Shown: positions 7,515 to 16,645 of the stretch, in pieces | Layout: each line of letters opens with the position of its first letter | Numbering within the stretch: position 1 is the stretch's first letter | Source: Gammaproteobacteria bacterium | GTDB taxonomy: Bacteria; Pseudomonadota; Gammaproteobacteria; Pseudomonadales; Azotimanducaceae | Assembly (NCBI GenBank): GCA_026707945.1 | Contig: JAPOVV010000077.1 | Span: forward strand, 219,654 to 283,653 | DNA length: 64,000 bases | Direction of reading: 5' to 3' | Translations under genes and position numbers: made by a program | Notes under the pieces: generated by a model | What the model was told of the DNA's origin: nothing | The model's input: only the letters and a program-made list of their open reading frames with translations | The model's database searches: none

Positions 7515-9847
7515 CAGCTTGGAGGTCCTTCAAGCAACTTAGCTACAAGGCTCTCCGTGGCACACTGCGATTTGCCTTACGTCCGGTCGTCACGGGCTCC
7601 GTCGACACAGAAACAACACATCTCATCTATGTACTTGAACGACGCTCGTTATTCGATCTAATAGTTCTCGATATTGTCGCTTCGCAGCTCGGTCTCGAAA
7701 GTCCACTTTGCTCTCACGAAGGACTAGACGAACAACGACGGTTTTTCTTTCTGTTTCGCGCTGTCGGTGCGCGTGGCAAAGTCACGATGTATCGTTTTTC
7801 AGAACGGATGCAACGAATCCAGGCAAGACTTACGACCGACAAGCCACCCTCTGTCGTGGTGTTACCCGTCAGCATCTACTGGGGACGGACAAATGAGAAA
7901 GAGGGCTCAATCGCTCGTCGAGCCGTTTCTGACGAATGGCGCACCTCAAGCGGCTTACGCCGCGTGCTCGGCATCGTGTTGTTCCGGACAGACATACTGG
8001 TCCACATTCACCCAATAGTTGATTGGCGGGCAGAGACACTAGTCGGTCGTTCAATACCACAAAATCTTCGGCACATTGCTCGGATACTGAGAGCCGCGTT
8101 CAAATCCGAACGGGTTGCCGCTCTAGGTCCAACCCTAGTCAAGCGCAAGTCAATTGTGAACCAACTCGCATTCCAAGGTCAGCATGAGGCTAGCCAGATC
8201 GCCCGTCGTCGCAAGATGGCTAAGCGACTTGTCTCGAATCTGTCTTACCCCGCTATGCGCACGCTTAAGAGCATTCTCGACATATTCTGGCGGAAGGTTT
8301 ACGATCGTGTCGAACTATTGCATGTTAGTCGAACCCACGATATAGCAACGACACATACGATCGTCTACGTTCCAAATCACCGATCTCATATCGACTACCT
8401 CATCCTCAGTTATCTTCTGTTCACGGAGGGCATCGCGATTCCATATATCGCGGCAGGGGACAATCTCGATTTACCGATATTGGGCGGTCTATTGCGCCGG
8501 TGTGGCGCGTTCTTTATGCGACGAAGTTATCGCGACGATCCGGCATATCGTGCTTTACTGGCCGATTACGTGAAGTTCCTTCTGAACGACGGACATTCAA
8601 TCGAATTCTTCATCGAAGGTACACGAAGTCGGCCAGGCTGGACGCTCGAACCTCGGCTTGGGTTACTTCACATGATCATGGAGCTGCACGGTCAAGTGCC
8701 AATTCGACCAATCGCGCTGTTACCCGTTTACACCTCATATGAACGGCTAATCGAAAGCGAGAGCTACCGAGCTGAGTTGCTAGGCGAGTCCAAGAAGAGC
8801 GAAAGCCTTCTGGATGCTTTTAGCGCGCTTAAGTTGCTGCGACAGCGATTAGGCATCATCCAAGTTGCACTAGGTGAACCACTCGAATTGAGCCGACTAA
8901 CAGAGGAATTAGGTACCGATACCGATGCAGCTCATGCGGCTGCTATCCGTATCGCATATGCGATCAATGACAACGCCGTGCTCAGTCCAACCAATCTCGT
9001 CGCTTCGGCGGCGTTCAGTGTTGGTACTGGTTCCATCACCAAGGAGATACTTGCAGGTCGCATCGATTTCTTGCGCGGCTTGGTGCGGGTTGAGTCGCTA
9101 AAACATGCCTACACAGTTGCATCGGGCAGTGCAAGCGATCTGCTACATCACGTGAATGACCTCGGATTCCTTGAACTCGACGAATCCGAAATCCGCATCA
9201 CAAATGAAACACTAGCCAACCTTGCGTGGTTCCGAAATAACACTTTGCATACGCTTGCGGCGCCTTCAATCGTTGCCGTGGTCATGCTAAGTCAAGATAA
9301 GCCAACGACAAAGTTGGAAGTCATCCGGCAAGTAGCAGGTCTTCTACCGCACGTTGCCGCGGTCTTGAAGTTCCGTACCGACCTTCAGTCAGTCAAGCGA
9401 TGGTTGACGCATTTCAGAAATGCCCAGTTAATCAGTGAAGACGATCAAGGTTTAGTTGAAGTAGCCCCATCGGATATACAGGCCGACGCTAATCTCCGTG
9501 GATTAGTAAATCTCATCATGCCAGTGCTTGAATGCATGTACGTGATGATCACATGCGTGATCGTATGGGAACCTTTCACCATGACTCGCGACGAATTGAT
9601 CGATAAATCCTTCTTGGTGATTCGAAAGGTAACGTCAGACCGTCAAAAGGACGCGATGCTCGGTTTCGACCATCGATTTTTTGAATCCTTCCTCGAACAG
9701 CTAGTCAAATCGGGGTTGGTCCAAGCAAATTCCGAAGCTAAGCTAGAACCTTCACCTAGGTTAGTCGTAATTCAACGGCGTTCTACCGTAGCAATAGACA
9801 GCACGTTTCGATCTCAACTACAACGCTATATAGACGAAGCGCGGTAG
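7511..9847 (+). CDS. plsB: Glycerol-3-phosphate 1-O-acyltransferase PlsB, apparent CTG start
   Basis: Membrane-bound enzyme making lysophosphatidic acid from glycerol-3-phosphate and acyl-CoA or acyl-ACP, the first step of phospholipid synthesis. Acyltransferase motifs are complete: HRSHID (motif I), GAFFMRRSY (II), FIEGTRSR (III) and ALLPVYTSYE (IV). The first ATG (7787) would give 686 residues and begin inside the conserved N-terminal domain. The same frame is open back to 7505 and encodes PlsB-like sequence ('WRSFKQLSYKALRG', 'LIYVLERRSLFDL', 'RFFFLFRAVG'). No ATG, GTG or TTG lies in that stretch. The CTG at 7511, in a CTGA overlap with the gspD stop, gives 778 residues, close to the ~807 of E. 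coli. Function is secure; the start codon is inferred. Confidence 0.85.
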   Translation: MTAWRSFKQLSYKALRGTLRFALRPVVTGSVDTETTHLIYVLERRSLFDLIVLDIVASQLGLESPLCSHEGLDEQRRFFFLFRAVGARGKVTMYRFSERMQRIQARLTTDKPPSVVVLPVSIYWGRTNEKEGSIARRAVSDEWRTSSGLRRVLGIVLFRTDILVHIHPIVDWRAETLVGRSIPQNLRHIARILRAAFKSERVAALGPTLVKRKSIVNQLAFQGQHEASQIARRRKMAKRLVSNLSYPAMRTLKSILDIFWRKVYDRVELLHVSRTHDIATTHTIVYVPNHRSHIDYLILSYLLFTEGIAIPYIAAGDNLDLPILGGLLRRCGAFFMRRSYRDDPAYRALLADYVKFLLNDGHSIEFFIEGTRSRPGWTLEPRLGLLHMIMELHGQVPIRPIALLPVYTSYERLIESESYRAELLGESKKSESLLDAFSALKLLRQRLGIIQVALGEPLELSRLTEELGTDTDAAHAAAIRIAYAINDNAVLSPTNLVASAAFSVGTGSITKEILAGRIDFLRGLVRVESLKHAYTVASGSASDLLHHVNDLGFLELDESEIRITNETLANLAWFRNNTLHTLAAPSIVAVVMLSQDKPTTKLEVIRQVAGLLPHVAAVLKFRTDLQSVKRWLTHFRNAQLISEDDQGLVEVAPSDIQADANLRGLVNLIMPVLECMYVMITCVIVWEPFTMTRDELIDKSFLVIRKVTSDRQKDAMLGFDHRFFESFLEQLVKSGLVQANSEAKLEPSPRLVVIQRRSTVAIDSTFRSQLQRYIDEAR

Positions 9848-10527
9848 ACATCAAATCGCACGGTCTTTCCGTCGACGGACCAAGCTGGGTCCGTGCGTTC
9901 CGGCGGTTGGTTACGTCTCCTTTTGACCACAACACGGTCTTTGGAGATGTTCAGTGCTGTGTCAAATACTTCCTCGAAATCGCAACTCCCCGCAAGCGCT
10001 GCAAGTATCTGGAGCGATTTTGAGGGTCGTGCCCCCTTAGGATGTTGCGGAAACATATCGTCGAGATAGATGACATCGAATTCGTGACGTCCACGTTTCA
10101 TAAAGTCAACTGCGTCACAGCAAAAAATACGTATCTGTGGCGCAACGATCAAAGCTCTGGCTCGACTCAGCGTTGCAATTAATGGTACGACCTCACAACA
10201 CGCTACCCGGCATCCGAACGCCGACAACGTTAGACCATCGGTACCCCATCCGCTCAACGCGTCCAGAATTCGCGGCATCCTTGACGCACCGCATGCCTTC
10301 GCCAAGCCACTATGTGAAAAACCTACTAGTCTCCGTTCTATGTCGCTTTCATTGAGTGCAAAACGAAGACCTTGACGACCTACCAATTCGAGTCTTCCGC
10401 GCACAGTCTCTAGATGCCACGTAGCAGGAGCTTTTCGAATTGGTTCTAGCTCGGCTTCTAGTTCTTGAGCGAGCGAGATAGATCGCGAGTCCGTCTTATT
10501 GCCGTAAATGACGATGTCAGGCCTCAC
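9826..10527 (-). CDS. rsmJ: 16S rRNA (guanine(1516)-N(2))-methyltransferase RsmJ
   Basis: SAM-dependent methyltransferase that modifies G1516 of 16S rRNA, 233 residues from the preferred start. Diagnostic blocks are 'GRLELVGRQG', 'LAKACGASRMPRILDALSGWGTDGLTLSAFG' (the SAM-binding region, recognisable although 'DATAGLGRD' is degenerate here), 'VIYLDDMFPQH' in place of the usual YLDPMFP, and 'RVVVKRRRNQPPE'. The frame can be extended to an ATG at 10593, but GTG at 10527 forms a GTGA overlap with the tsaB stop and gives a family-like N terminus, so it is preferred. It converges on plsB with a 22-bp overlap of coding sequence. Confidence 0.8.
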   Translation of the reverse strand: MRPDIVIYGNKTDSRSISLAQELEAELEPIRKAPATWHLETVRGRLELVGRQGLRFALNESDIERRLVGFSHSGLAKACGASRMPRILDALSGWGTDGLTLSAFGCRVACCEVVPLIATLSRARALIVAPQIRIFCCDAVDFMKRGRHEFDVIYLDDMFPQHPKGARPSKSLQILAALAGSCDFEEVFDTALNISKDRVVVKRRRNQPPERTDPAWSVDGKTVRFDVYRASSI

Positions 10528-11129
10528 CTCACCGGCTGCCAAGGATGATCGCCTTCTACATAGATAGGTAACGCATAAGCCGGTGATTGCCATTCAGATT
10601 CGTGAACTGACGCCAACAGTAGGACATCGTATGCGCAAAGCGGTACCACTGTGTCGTGAAAGATCGGGTAATCGCTGACTAACTCGCCCTGCTTGACTAG
10701 TTGGTCTGAAACAACGAAGCCACATTGCTTACCATCGTGGCGTAAACGAGCTTCGTAAACTAGATCTCGACGGGAGGTTCGCTGTACGGTATATTCACCT
10801 GTCCGTAATGATGTCCGATAGAGTCGTTCTCCCATGCACAAACTCGTTGGTGCGCAATAGATTTGCGCGGTGATCCCGGCTGCGACACCTTGTGCAACCG
10901 CAGCTCCGAGTCGTACCCCAGTAAACGACCCCGGCCCTGCAGAGAAAGCGACGCATGCAATGTCTTGTTGTTCAATGCCTAAACTTGCACATACCGCGTC
11001 CACCATCGGCAGTATTCGCTTGTTGTGCTGTCTTGGCGCATGTTGTGACTCTAAAACGTAGTTCTCTGCTGTACCTAACGCGACAGCACATATTTCAGAG
11101 GTTGTTTCAAGCGCGAGAATGACTGACAT
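10524..11129 (-). CDS. tsaB: tRNA threonylcarbamoyladenosine biosynthesis protein TsaB
   Basis: Partner of TsaD in making t6A at position 37 of ANN-decoding tRNAs; cytosolic, 201 residues from the chosen ATG. '[18 protein letters not shown]' is the ASKHA-fold opening, 'HNKRILPMVDAVC' the conserved helix and 'FSAGPGSFTGVRLG' the hallmark TsaB motif. An upstream in-frame start at 11147 adds only MLSISG and is less likely. It is the upstream gene of a pair with rsmJ (GTGA overlap). Its start lies within the possible start region of divergent moeA, so the promoters for the two must sit inside each other's coding sequence. Confidence 0.88.
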   Translation of the reverse strand: MSVILALETTSEICAVALGTAENYVLESQHAPRQHNKRILPMVDAVCASLGIEQQDIACVAFSAGPGSFTGVRLGAAVAQGVAAGITAQIYCAPTSLCMGERLYRTSLRTGEYTVQRTSRRDLVYEARLRHDGKQCGFVVSDQLVKQGELVSDYPIFHDTVVPLCAYDVLLLASVHESEWQSPAYALPIYVEGDHPWQPVR

Positions 11130-12393
11130 GCCCGAAATGCTAAGCATTGACGACGCCGTCGCTCGACTTGCCTCCTCAATCCATGCGATCGAAGAAACCG
11201 AAACGGTTTCGATTGCAGAAGCTTTTCAACGCGTTCTTGCTCACGATATGTACGCGCCAGTTTCGCTACCACCGTTCACCAGTTCGGCGATGGATGGATA
11301 CGCTATCAAGTCATCGGAATCCGGTGGCGCTGGATCGACCTTTCGAGTTATCGGATCAAGTTTCGCAGGAAAGCCCTTTGACAACCCTGCTAACTCCGTA
11401 CGCACAGCCGTACGTATATTCACCGGCGCCGAGGTGCCTGCTTGGGCTGATACCGTCGTATTGCAGGAAGACGTCGATCGCGAAGAAGAGACGATCACCC
11501 TAAAGGATGCGCCAGCGTCAGGCGACAACATACGCCACATCGGACACGACGTTCAAAAGGAAGCACTTCTGCTCGCGCAAGGAACGAAACTAGGCGCGTT
11601 CGATGTCAGCTGGCTCGCAGCCTGTGGCGTTGCTTCTGTAGATGTCATTCGACGGATTCGTGTTGCGCTATTCTCAACCGGTGATGAACTACAGGATCCT
11701 GGAAAACGTTTGTCTCCCGGCCAGATTTATGACTCGAATCGAACTGCTTTAAAGGAACTATTACGCTCAAAACCCGTTGAAGTCAACGACTTGGGTAGGC
11801 TACGAGACGACCCCGTCGTCATCGAAGAAGCCATATCTAGAGCATCAAATATCGTCGACCTGATCGTAACAAGCGGAGGGGTATCCGTCGGAGATGCCGA
11901 TTACGTTCGTCCAATCGTCGACAAACTCGGCGAATTGACCTTCTGGAACGTAGCACTCAAACCCGGTAAACCTCTCGCGGTCGGAAAGGTTGAAAGAGCA
12001 CTGTTCCTCGGACTACCAGGTAACCCCGTTTCGACTATCGTGACTTACCTATTGTTCGTTGCAAGGGCTATCGATGCACTAGGTGGAATGGCGCCAGCAA
12101 ATCCGCTAACCGTGCCTGCCGAATTAACCAAGCCGCTCCGCCATTCAAAGGGACGACGAGAATATCAACGCGGCGTCCTCTCTCGCGACGGTAATCGGCT
12201 ATGTGTACGGCCGACCGGTGATCAGAGTTCCAATCGGCTCGCGACGATGGCGGTCGCGAATTGCCTAATTTTGGTGCCGGAAACCGAGGATTCGATAGAA
12301 AAAGGCGAAGTAGTCGATGTGCTCCTACTACCCAATGAGGCACATCACGTTGTCAACAATCCAATCGAGACGTTACTGCGCGAAGCTTCTTAG
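11119..12393 (+). CDS. moeA: Molybdopterin molybdenumtransferase MoeA
   Basis: Inserts molybdenum into adenylylated molybdopterin in molybdenum cofactor synthesis; cytosolic, 424 residues. Visible motifs are '[14 protein letters not shown]' (domain I/III junction), '[19 protein letters not shown]', '[14 protein letters not shown]', '[17 protein letters not shown]' and '[12 protein letters not shown] ... [10 protein letters not shown]'. The C-terminal domain IV is present ('[10 protein letters not shown]'). Starts at 11119, 11128 and 11137 are all possible; the longest aligns best with the usual N-terminal length. The 3' end overlaps the convergent adk gene by 21 bp. No other molybdenum cofactor gene is nearby. 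Confidence 0.9.
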   Translation: MTDMPEMLSIDDAVARLASSIHAIEETETVSIAEAFQRVLAHDMYAPVSLPPFTSSAMDGYAIKSSESGGAGSTFRVIGSSFAGKPFDNPANSVRTAVRIFTGAEVPAWADTVVLQEDVDREEETITLKDAPASGDNIRHIGHDVQKEALLLAQGTKLGAFDVSWLAACGVASVDVIRRIRVALFSTGDELQDPGKRLSPGQIYDSNRTALKELLRSKPVEVNDLGRLRDDPVVIEEAISRASNIVDLIVTSGGVSVGDADYVRPIVDKLGELTFWNVALKPGKPLAVGKVERALFLGLPGNPVSTIVTYLLFVARAIDALGGMAPANPLTVPAELTKPLRHSKGRREYQRGVLSRDGNRLCVRPTGDQSSNRLATMAVANCLILVPETEDSIEKGEVVDVLLLPNEAHHVVNNPIETLLREAS

Positions 12394-13017
12394 GAAGTCG
12401 CGGATCGCCACACTAATCGCGTCCACGCTGACTGTGCCATCCGTCTTGAAATATAGAGATGAGCTCTGTTGGTAATGATCGATCAATGGCGCGGTCTGTT
12501 GGTAATACACCGACAGCCGGTCACGAACCGTCTCTTCAGTGTCATCAGGCCTCTGTATCAATGCCTCACCCGTTTCATCGTCCTGATCAGCTATTCTTGG
12601 GGGATTGAAAGTTACGTGATACACGCGTCCACTTCGTTGATGGACTCGTCGCCCGCTGATTCGCTCAACCACCACATCGTCTGGAACAACCAATTCGACG
12701 ACCGCGTCGACATTTACTCCTATTTCACCCATGCCTTCGGCTTGGGGTAACGTTCGTGGAAACCCGTCGAACAATGCGCCAGAAGCGCAGTCGGGTTCCC
12801 GTAAACGCTCTGCCACTAACCCCAAGATTATTTCATCGGACACCAAATCGCCCACGTCCATGACTTTCTTCGCAGCAATCCCTAACTCACTACCGGCAGC
12901 AACAGCTGTTCGAAGCATGTCACCAGTCGAGATTTGAGGAACACCGAACTCGTCGACAATGAATTGAGCCTGAGTACCTTTGCCTGAACCAGGCGGTCCC
13001 AGCAGAACGACGTTCAT
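12373..13017 (-). CDS. adk: Adenylate kinase
   Basis: Essential enzyme interconverting ATP+AMP and 2 ADP, 214 residues, the normal length for the long-lid bacterial form. The P-loop '[10 protein letters not shown]' is at residues ~7-16. 'ISTGDMLR' binds AMP, '[15 protein letters not shown]' carries the conserved FDGFPR, and the LID contains '[22 protein letters not shown]'. The LID lacks zinc-binding cysteines, as in most Gram-negative enzymes. The final coding bases overlap moeA on the other strand. Confidence 0.95.
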   Translation of the reverse strand: MNVVLLGPPGSGKGTQAQFIVDEFGVPQISTGDMLRTAVAAGSELGIAAKKVMDVGDLVSDEIILGLVAERLREPDCASGALFDGFPRTLPQAEGMGEIGVNVDAVVELVVPDDVVVERISGRRVHQRSGRVYHVTFNPPRIADQDDETGEALIQRPDDTEETVRDRLSVYYQQTAPLIDHYQQSSSLYFKTDGTVSVDAISVAIRDFLRSFAQ

Positions 13018-13059
13018 TCCAGTTCTTATTAAATTAGATGAGTTTGCGAGACTTGACGA

Positions 13060-14136
13060 TCATGGCAGGTTGTTTTCGACACCTAAATCGTCCGCCGTCT
13101 TCTTGAACCACTCAATGACTTCGGGATGGTATGGAATTCCCCGTGCTCGACGTTCGACCTCTGCTTCGTATTCTGGATAGCCCGGATAGACAACGCGAGT
13201 TTCGCCCGGCGCTGGTTTACATTCTAGGATGCTACGAAGATACTCATCCATATCCTTCTTGAATTCATCCAAATCTGTAAACCGCGCGACATCAATCGCC
13301 ATAAAGTAATGGGCTACGCCTTTACGGCGATGCGGACCTCCGCCGGTGCCCTGCAGCATGCCACACAGGATTTCGATCATGAAACTGAGTCCGAACCCCT
13401 TGTGCGAGCCGATCTCTCGCGTCCCGCCCAATGGCAGCATCATGAAATCCTGAGGTACCTGCGTCTCGTCCATGACGGGCGTTCCATCGGCGTCGGTTAC
13501 CCATCCAGGCAATACATGCCCCCCGACTCGTCTAAGTAGCTCGATCTTATTCCCGGCAACCGAGCTCATGGAGGCATCGAATATGAATGGCACCTCTTTA
13601 TCTGCAGGTGCCCCGATGCCTAACGGATTCAGTCCCAGCATCCGTTCTGCGCCTTGCGTCGGTGCAACCAGGAGGCCACCTGCCGTCATCGAAATACCCA
13701 CCATATCCTGGTCTAATCCGACGTGAGCGTAGTAGGCACACGCACCATAATGACGACCGTTGAATGCGGTCGCCACCGCTACGCCGGTCTCTTTCGCTCT
13801 CTCACAAGCTGCGAGCATCATCTCTCTGCTCTGCGCGAGCCCTAGTCCTCGATCACAGTCGAAGTTAAGCGCTGCGACATGGTCGAGCGTACGGTTCAAA
13901 TTAGGCTTGGGGTTTATTTGACCAGCACGAAAACCCGCAACGTACGCACGCATCATGTTGGAAACGCCGTGCGAGTCGATACCACGGATATCCGCATACA
14001 TCAGCACGTCTGCGGCAGCTTCTGCCTCTGCATCGGGCATCTCTAGTGATTTGAAAATACCCTCAACGACCTGGCGCATGTCTTCTTGATTTACGCGCAC
14101 CGCGATATCGTCAGGAACTTTAAATCGGTCGAGCAT
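13060..14136 (-). CDS. Ldh2-family NAD(P)-dependent 2-hydroxyacid dehydrogenase (malate/L-lactate dehydrogenase type)
   Basis: Cytosolic oxidoreductase of 358 residues. 'ADIRGIDSHGVSNMMRAYV' contains the conserved His of the Ldh2/MDH2 family, followed by 'HVAALNFDCDRGLGL' and 'VATAFNGRHYGACAYYA' (the GAAGYY-like substrate loop). 'GLNPLGIGAPAD' and 'HKGFGLSFMIEILCGMLQGTGG' complete the signature. Members reduce 2-oxo acids such as ureidoglycolate, sulfolactate or malate precursors, so the substrate is not assignable. It follows a TPP enzyme on the same strand after a 243-bp gap; a shared pathway is possible but not shown. Confidence 0.85.
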   Translation of the reverse strand: MLDRFKVPDDIAVRVNQEDMRQVVEGIFKSLEMPDAEAEAAADVLMYADIRGIDSHGVSNMMRAYVAGFRAGQINPKPNLNRTLDHVAALNFDCDRGLGLAQSREMMLAACERAKETGVAVATAFNGRHYGACAYYAHVGLDQDMVGISMTAGGLLVAPTQGAERMLGLNPLGIGAPADKEVPFIFDASMSSVAGNKIELLRRVGGHVLPGWVTDADGTPVMDETQVPQDFMMLPLGGTREIGSHKGFGLSFMIEILCGMLQGTGGGPHRRKGVAHYFMAIDVARFTDLDEFKKDMDEYLRSILECKPAPGETRVVYPGYPEYEAEVERRARGIPYHPEVIEWFKKTADDLGVENNLP

Positions 14137-14379
14137 GTCGGGTCTCGTTTAAGGCAGCGCGCATTTTAGTTTCGGGAAATTACTCGTCCTCGGACGCTGA
14201 GCGGTGACGGTAGATAGAGGTGCACCGACAAATTTCGTCGTCACCTACAGTATTTATCCTTGAAGAATGGCAGATACATCCCATCTCACGTTCAGCGGTC
14301 GCCGCACGGATTTACGAGAGCATCTTTCCCTGCGACCGCACATCTTCAATCTACTCCGTGAAAACCATTCCAAGAGCTG

Positions 14380-15921
14380 CTAGAGTTCAGCTTCAATCAA
14401 ATACGGTCCATCGCACGCCAACGCAGACTCTAGCGCATCCGAAAATTCTTCGCTTGTCGTGGCTTTCTCCGCAGGGACTCCTTGCCCTTTCGCAAGTGCT
14501 ACCCAATCTAAAGCCGGATGGCTCAGGTCAAATAATCTAGCAGCTCGATCACCAACCTGGTTTACGCCCATCCGCAAGTACTCAACTTCAAGAATGTTGT
14601 ACTGACGATTAGAAAACACTACGGACTTAATGTTCAAGTTTTCTCTCGCAGCAGTCCACAGGTACTGAAGTGTGTACATTGCGCCACCATCGCCTAGAAG
14701 TGCGAATACCGTGCGTTCCGGGCATGCAAGCGCCGCTCCAACGGCCACTGGACCACCGTCCCCGATCGAGCCACCCGTCAGGTTTAACCAGCTATGACGA
14801 ACACAACCTCGCATTACGTCGTAAGCCGCACCGCCTCCACCGGAGTCGACGGAAACGATGCTCTCGTGCGGAGCAAGTGCTGCTAATGCTTGCCCTATTG
14901 ACCGCGCTCCGAGACGCCCTTGGGGAACATTAGGTCGTTCGCCGTTCATGGCAACAAAGTTATTTGCACCGATCCCATCTGCAATCTGGATCAGCGCATC
15001 TGCGACATCTTCATGCCGATGACCTACGTGAATGACGTCGCAACCGTCGGGAACAAGCGAACTAGGCTGATCTCTGTACGCAAAGAAGCTCACTGGAACG
15101 TCCGCACCAACGAGTACCAATTTCGAACAGTTCGCTAACGTTCCAAGTACGTGTTCGGGAAAGTACGGTAAGCGATTCACCGAGGGTAGCTGCGGACCTG
15201 CTTCTACACGAGCTGGAAATGTAGGCGTGAATAGCGAGCACCGTGTTTTCTCTGCTATTCGCCCTGCCGCCTCTATGCCATCTTCGGTTAGAGCATTGCC
15301 ATCGAGTAGGAGCACCGTATTGGCGTCAATCTGAGGTGCAACCGTATCGATAACCTGGGTATCGATCTTGGCACGCTCTACGAATGGTCGCGTTTGGCGT
15401 CGTTCAATACCGTCGTGCCATGCGCAATCTGTTGGAACGATCAGAGTTGCAATGTTGCCATTTGGATCTGGGTGATTCCCCATAGCTGCGTGCGTCGCAT
15501 CGGCCACATCAAGTCCTACGCCATTGGATGTACGAGAGGATCGAATCCAACTCGAAACAGGTTTCGCGACTGCTTCAACATCCGACGTTAAAGGGGCGTC
15601 ATATGGTGCATGATGAATCGCATGATCGCCGATGACATTGATCAGAGGCGTCCCCGCACGCCGACAGTTGTGAAGGTTCGCAATCCCATTGCCCAAACCT
15701 GCCCCCAAATGCAGTAGCGTCGTCGCCGGCATACCAGACATTCGACCATATCCGTCCGCCGCACCACTACATACGCCTTCAAACAGACAAAGACTTGCAT
15801 TGAATTCGCTTACGCGATCAATCGCCTGCACGAGGTGCATCTCAGACGTTCCCGGATTGGCGAAGCACTGGGTGACGCCGTGATTTACTAATGTCCGGAC
15901 AAGACTCTCAGCGCCGTTCAT
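14380..15921 (-). CDS. Thiamine-diphosphate-dependent enzyme, acetolactate synthase/benzoylformate decarboxylase-like
   Basis: TPP enzyme of 513 residues with the three-domain layout. The N-terminal pyrimidine domain includes 'ANPGTSEMHLVQAID' and the glutamate in 'LCLFEGVCSGAADGYGRMSG'. The central domain has 'LVGADVPVSFFAYRD'. The C-terminal pyrophosphate domain has 'LLGDGGAMYTLQYLWTAARENLN' and 'VVFSNRQYNIL' (GDG to N cofactor motif). It resembles the single-chain 'acetolactate synthase large subunit-like' group rather than IlvB, since no regulatory subunit is adjacent and it is shorter than IlvB. The decarboxylation substrate is unknown. Its start is divergent from the 16041 gene, with 119 bp between. 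Confidence 0.8.
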   Translation of the reverse strand: MNGAESLVRTLVNHGVTQCFANPGTSEMHLVQAIDRVSEFNASLCLFEGVCSGAADGYGRMSGMPATTLLHLGAGLGNGIANLHNCRRAGTPLINVIGDHAIHHAPYDAPLTSDVEAVAKPVSSWIRSSRTSNGVGLDVADATHAAMGNHPDPNGNIATLIVPTDCAWHDGIERRQTRPFVERAKIDTQVIDTVAPQIDANTVLLLDGNALTEDGIEAAGRIAEKTRCSLFTPTFPARVEAGPQLPSVNRLPYFPEHVLGTLANCSKLVLVGADVPVSFFAYRDQPSSLVPDGCDVIHVGHRHEDVADALIQIADGIGANNFVAMNGERPNVPQGRLGARSIGQALAALAPHESIVSVDSGGGGAAYDVMRGCVRHSWLNLTGGSIGDGGPVAVGAALACPERTVFALLGDGGAMYTLQYLWTAARENLNIKSVVFSNRQYNILEVEYLRMGVNQVGDRAARLFDLSHPALDWVALAKGQGVPAEKATTSEEFSDALESALACDGPYLIEAEL

Positions 15922-16040
15922 TCGTGCCTCTTTGCGATTTGGGTTTGTCGAATTTTCTATATGGTTACTGACAGCCCCACTGTTTTGTACGCACGCATGT
16001 ATGGGAAAATCCGAGCTCTTTCAGCGAGGTCAGCTCTCCC

Positions 16041-16634
16041 ATGGCTCTTCATTTTGCTTTTAATCGAATCCAAACGGATGGACCCAACTTTCGACCGATG
16101 TACGATGCAATCGTCGGTAGCGAACGCGAAAAGCTAGGTGACGCGGGAATCTGGGGGGCGTTCTATGGTTTATTCGGTCTAGCCTCAAACGAAATGATTC
16201 TTGTTACCACCGGCGACATCACAAATATGGATGATCGACTCTGCTTGGTCGATCCGGTTCAAACAGCTGAGTCCATCTATCTTGAGCCAACCGTTAGACC
16301 AGACGACTACGACCCGCGAACGCGCGAAGGCTTGTATGTGTTTAGATTCTTTGATGTGAGAAATAGCGACGTCAATCAAATCGCACAGCTCTCCAAGACG
16401 GCGTGGGAGACGTTCGAAGTGTCGGACGAGTATCGAGCGATACCGCAAGCCCTATTCTGCGAACAGGATCGATCGAGTGAATTCGGCAAAATGCTGCTCT
16501 GCACTTGGTACGACGGTTTGAATTCATGGCAAGTCTCACGTACACCAGCACCAGAAGCGCGTGCGAATTTCCGCGCGCGCGGACAGCTCACCCTCAACAC
16601 GAAACCTTATGCGACTAGACTGATAGGAGGCTAA
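16041..16634 (+). CDS. Protein of unknown function, possibly two dimeric alpha/beta-barrel modules
   Basis: A 197-residue cytosolic protein without signal peptide or membrane segment. Two halves look alike in plan: 'LHFAFNRIQTDGPNFRPMYD' and 'GLYVFRFFDVRNSDVNQIAQ' each start a strand followed by a helix. Each half then has a strand containing aromatic residues ('AFYGLFGLASNEMILV' and 'MLLCTWYDGLNSWQVS'). That pattern suggests NIPSNAP-like or dimeric ferredoxin-like modules, but the match is by eye and weak. It is divergent from the TPP gene and convergent on the helicase gene 11 bp downstream, so it is probably a single-gene unit. Confidence 0.55.
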   Translation: MALHFAFNRIQTDGPNFRPMYDAIVGSEREKLGDAGIWGAFYGLFGLASNEMILVTTGDITNMDDRLCLVDPVQTAESIYLEPTVRPDDYDPRTREGLYVFRFFDVRNSDVNQIAQLSKTAWETFEVSDEYRAIPQALFCEQDRSSEFGKMLLCTWYDGLNSWQVSRTPAPEARANFRARGQLTLNTKPYATRLIGG

Positions 16635-16645
16635 CCACCATCTAG

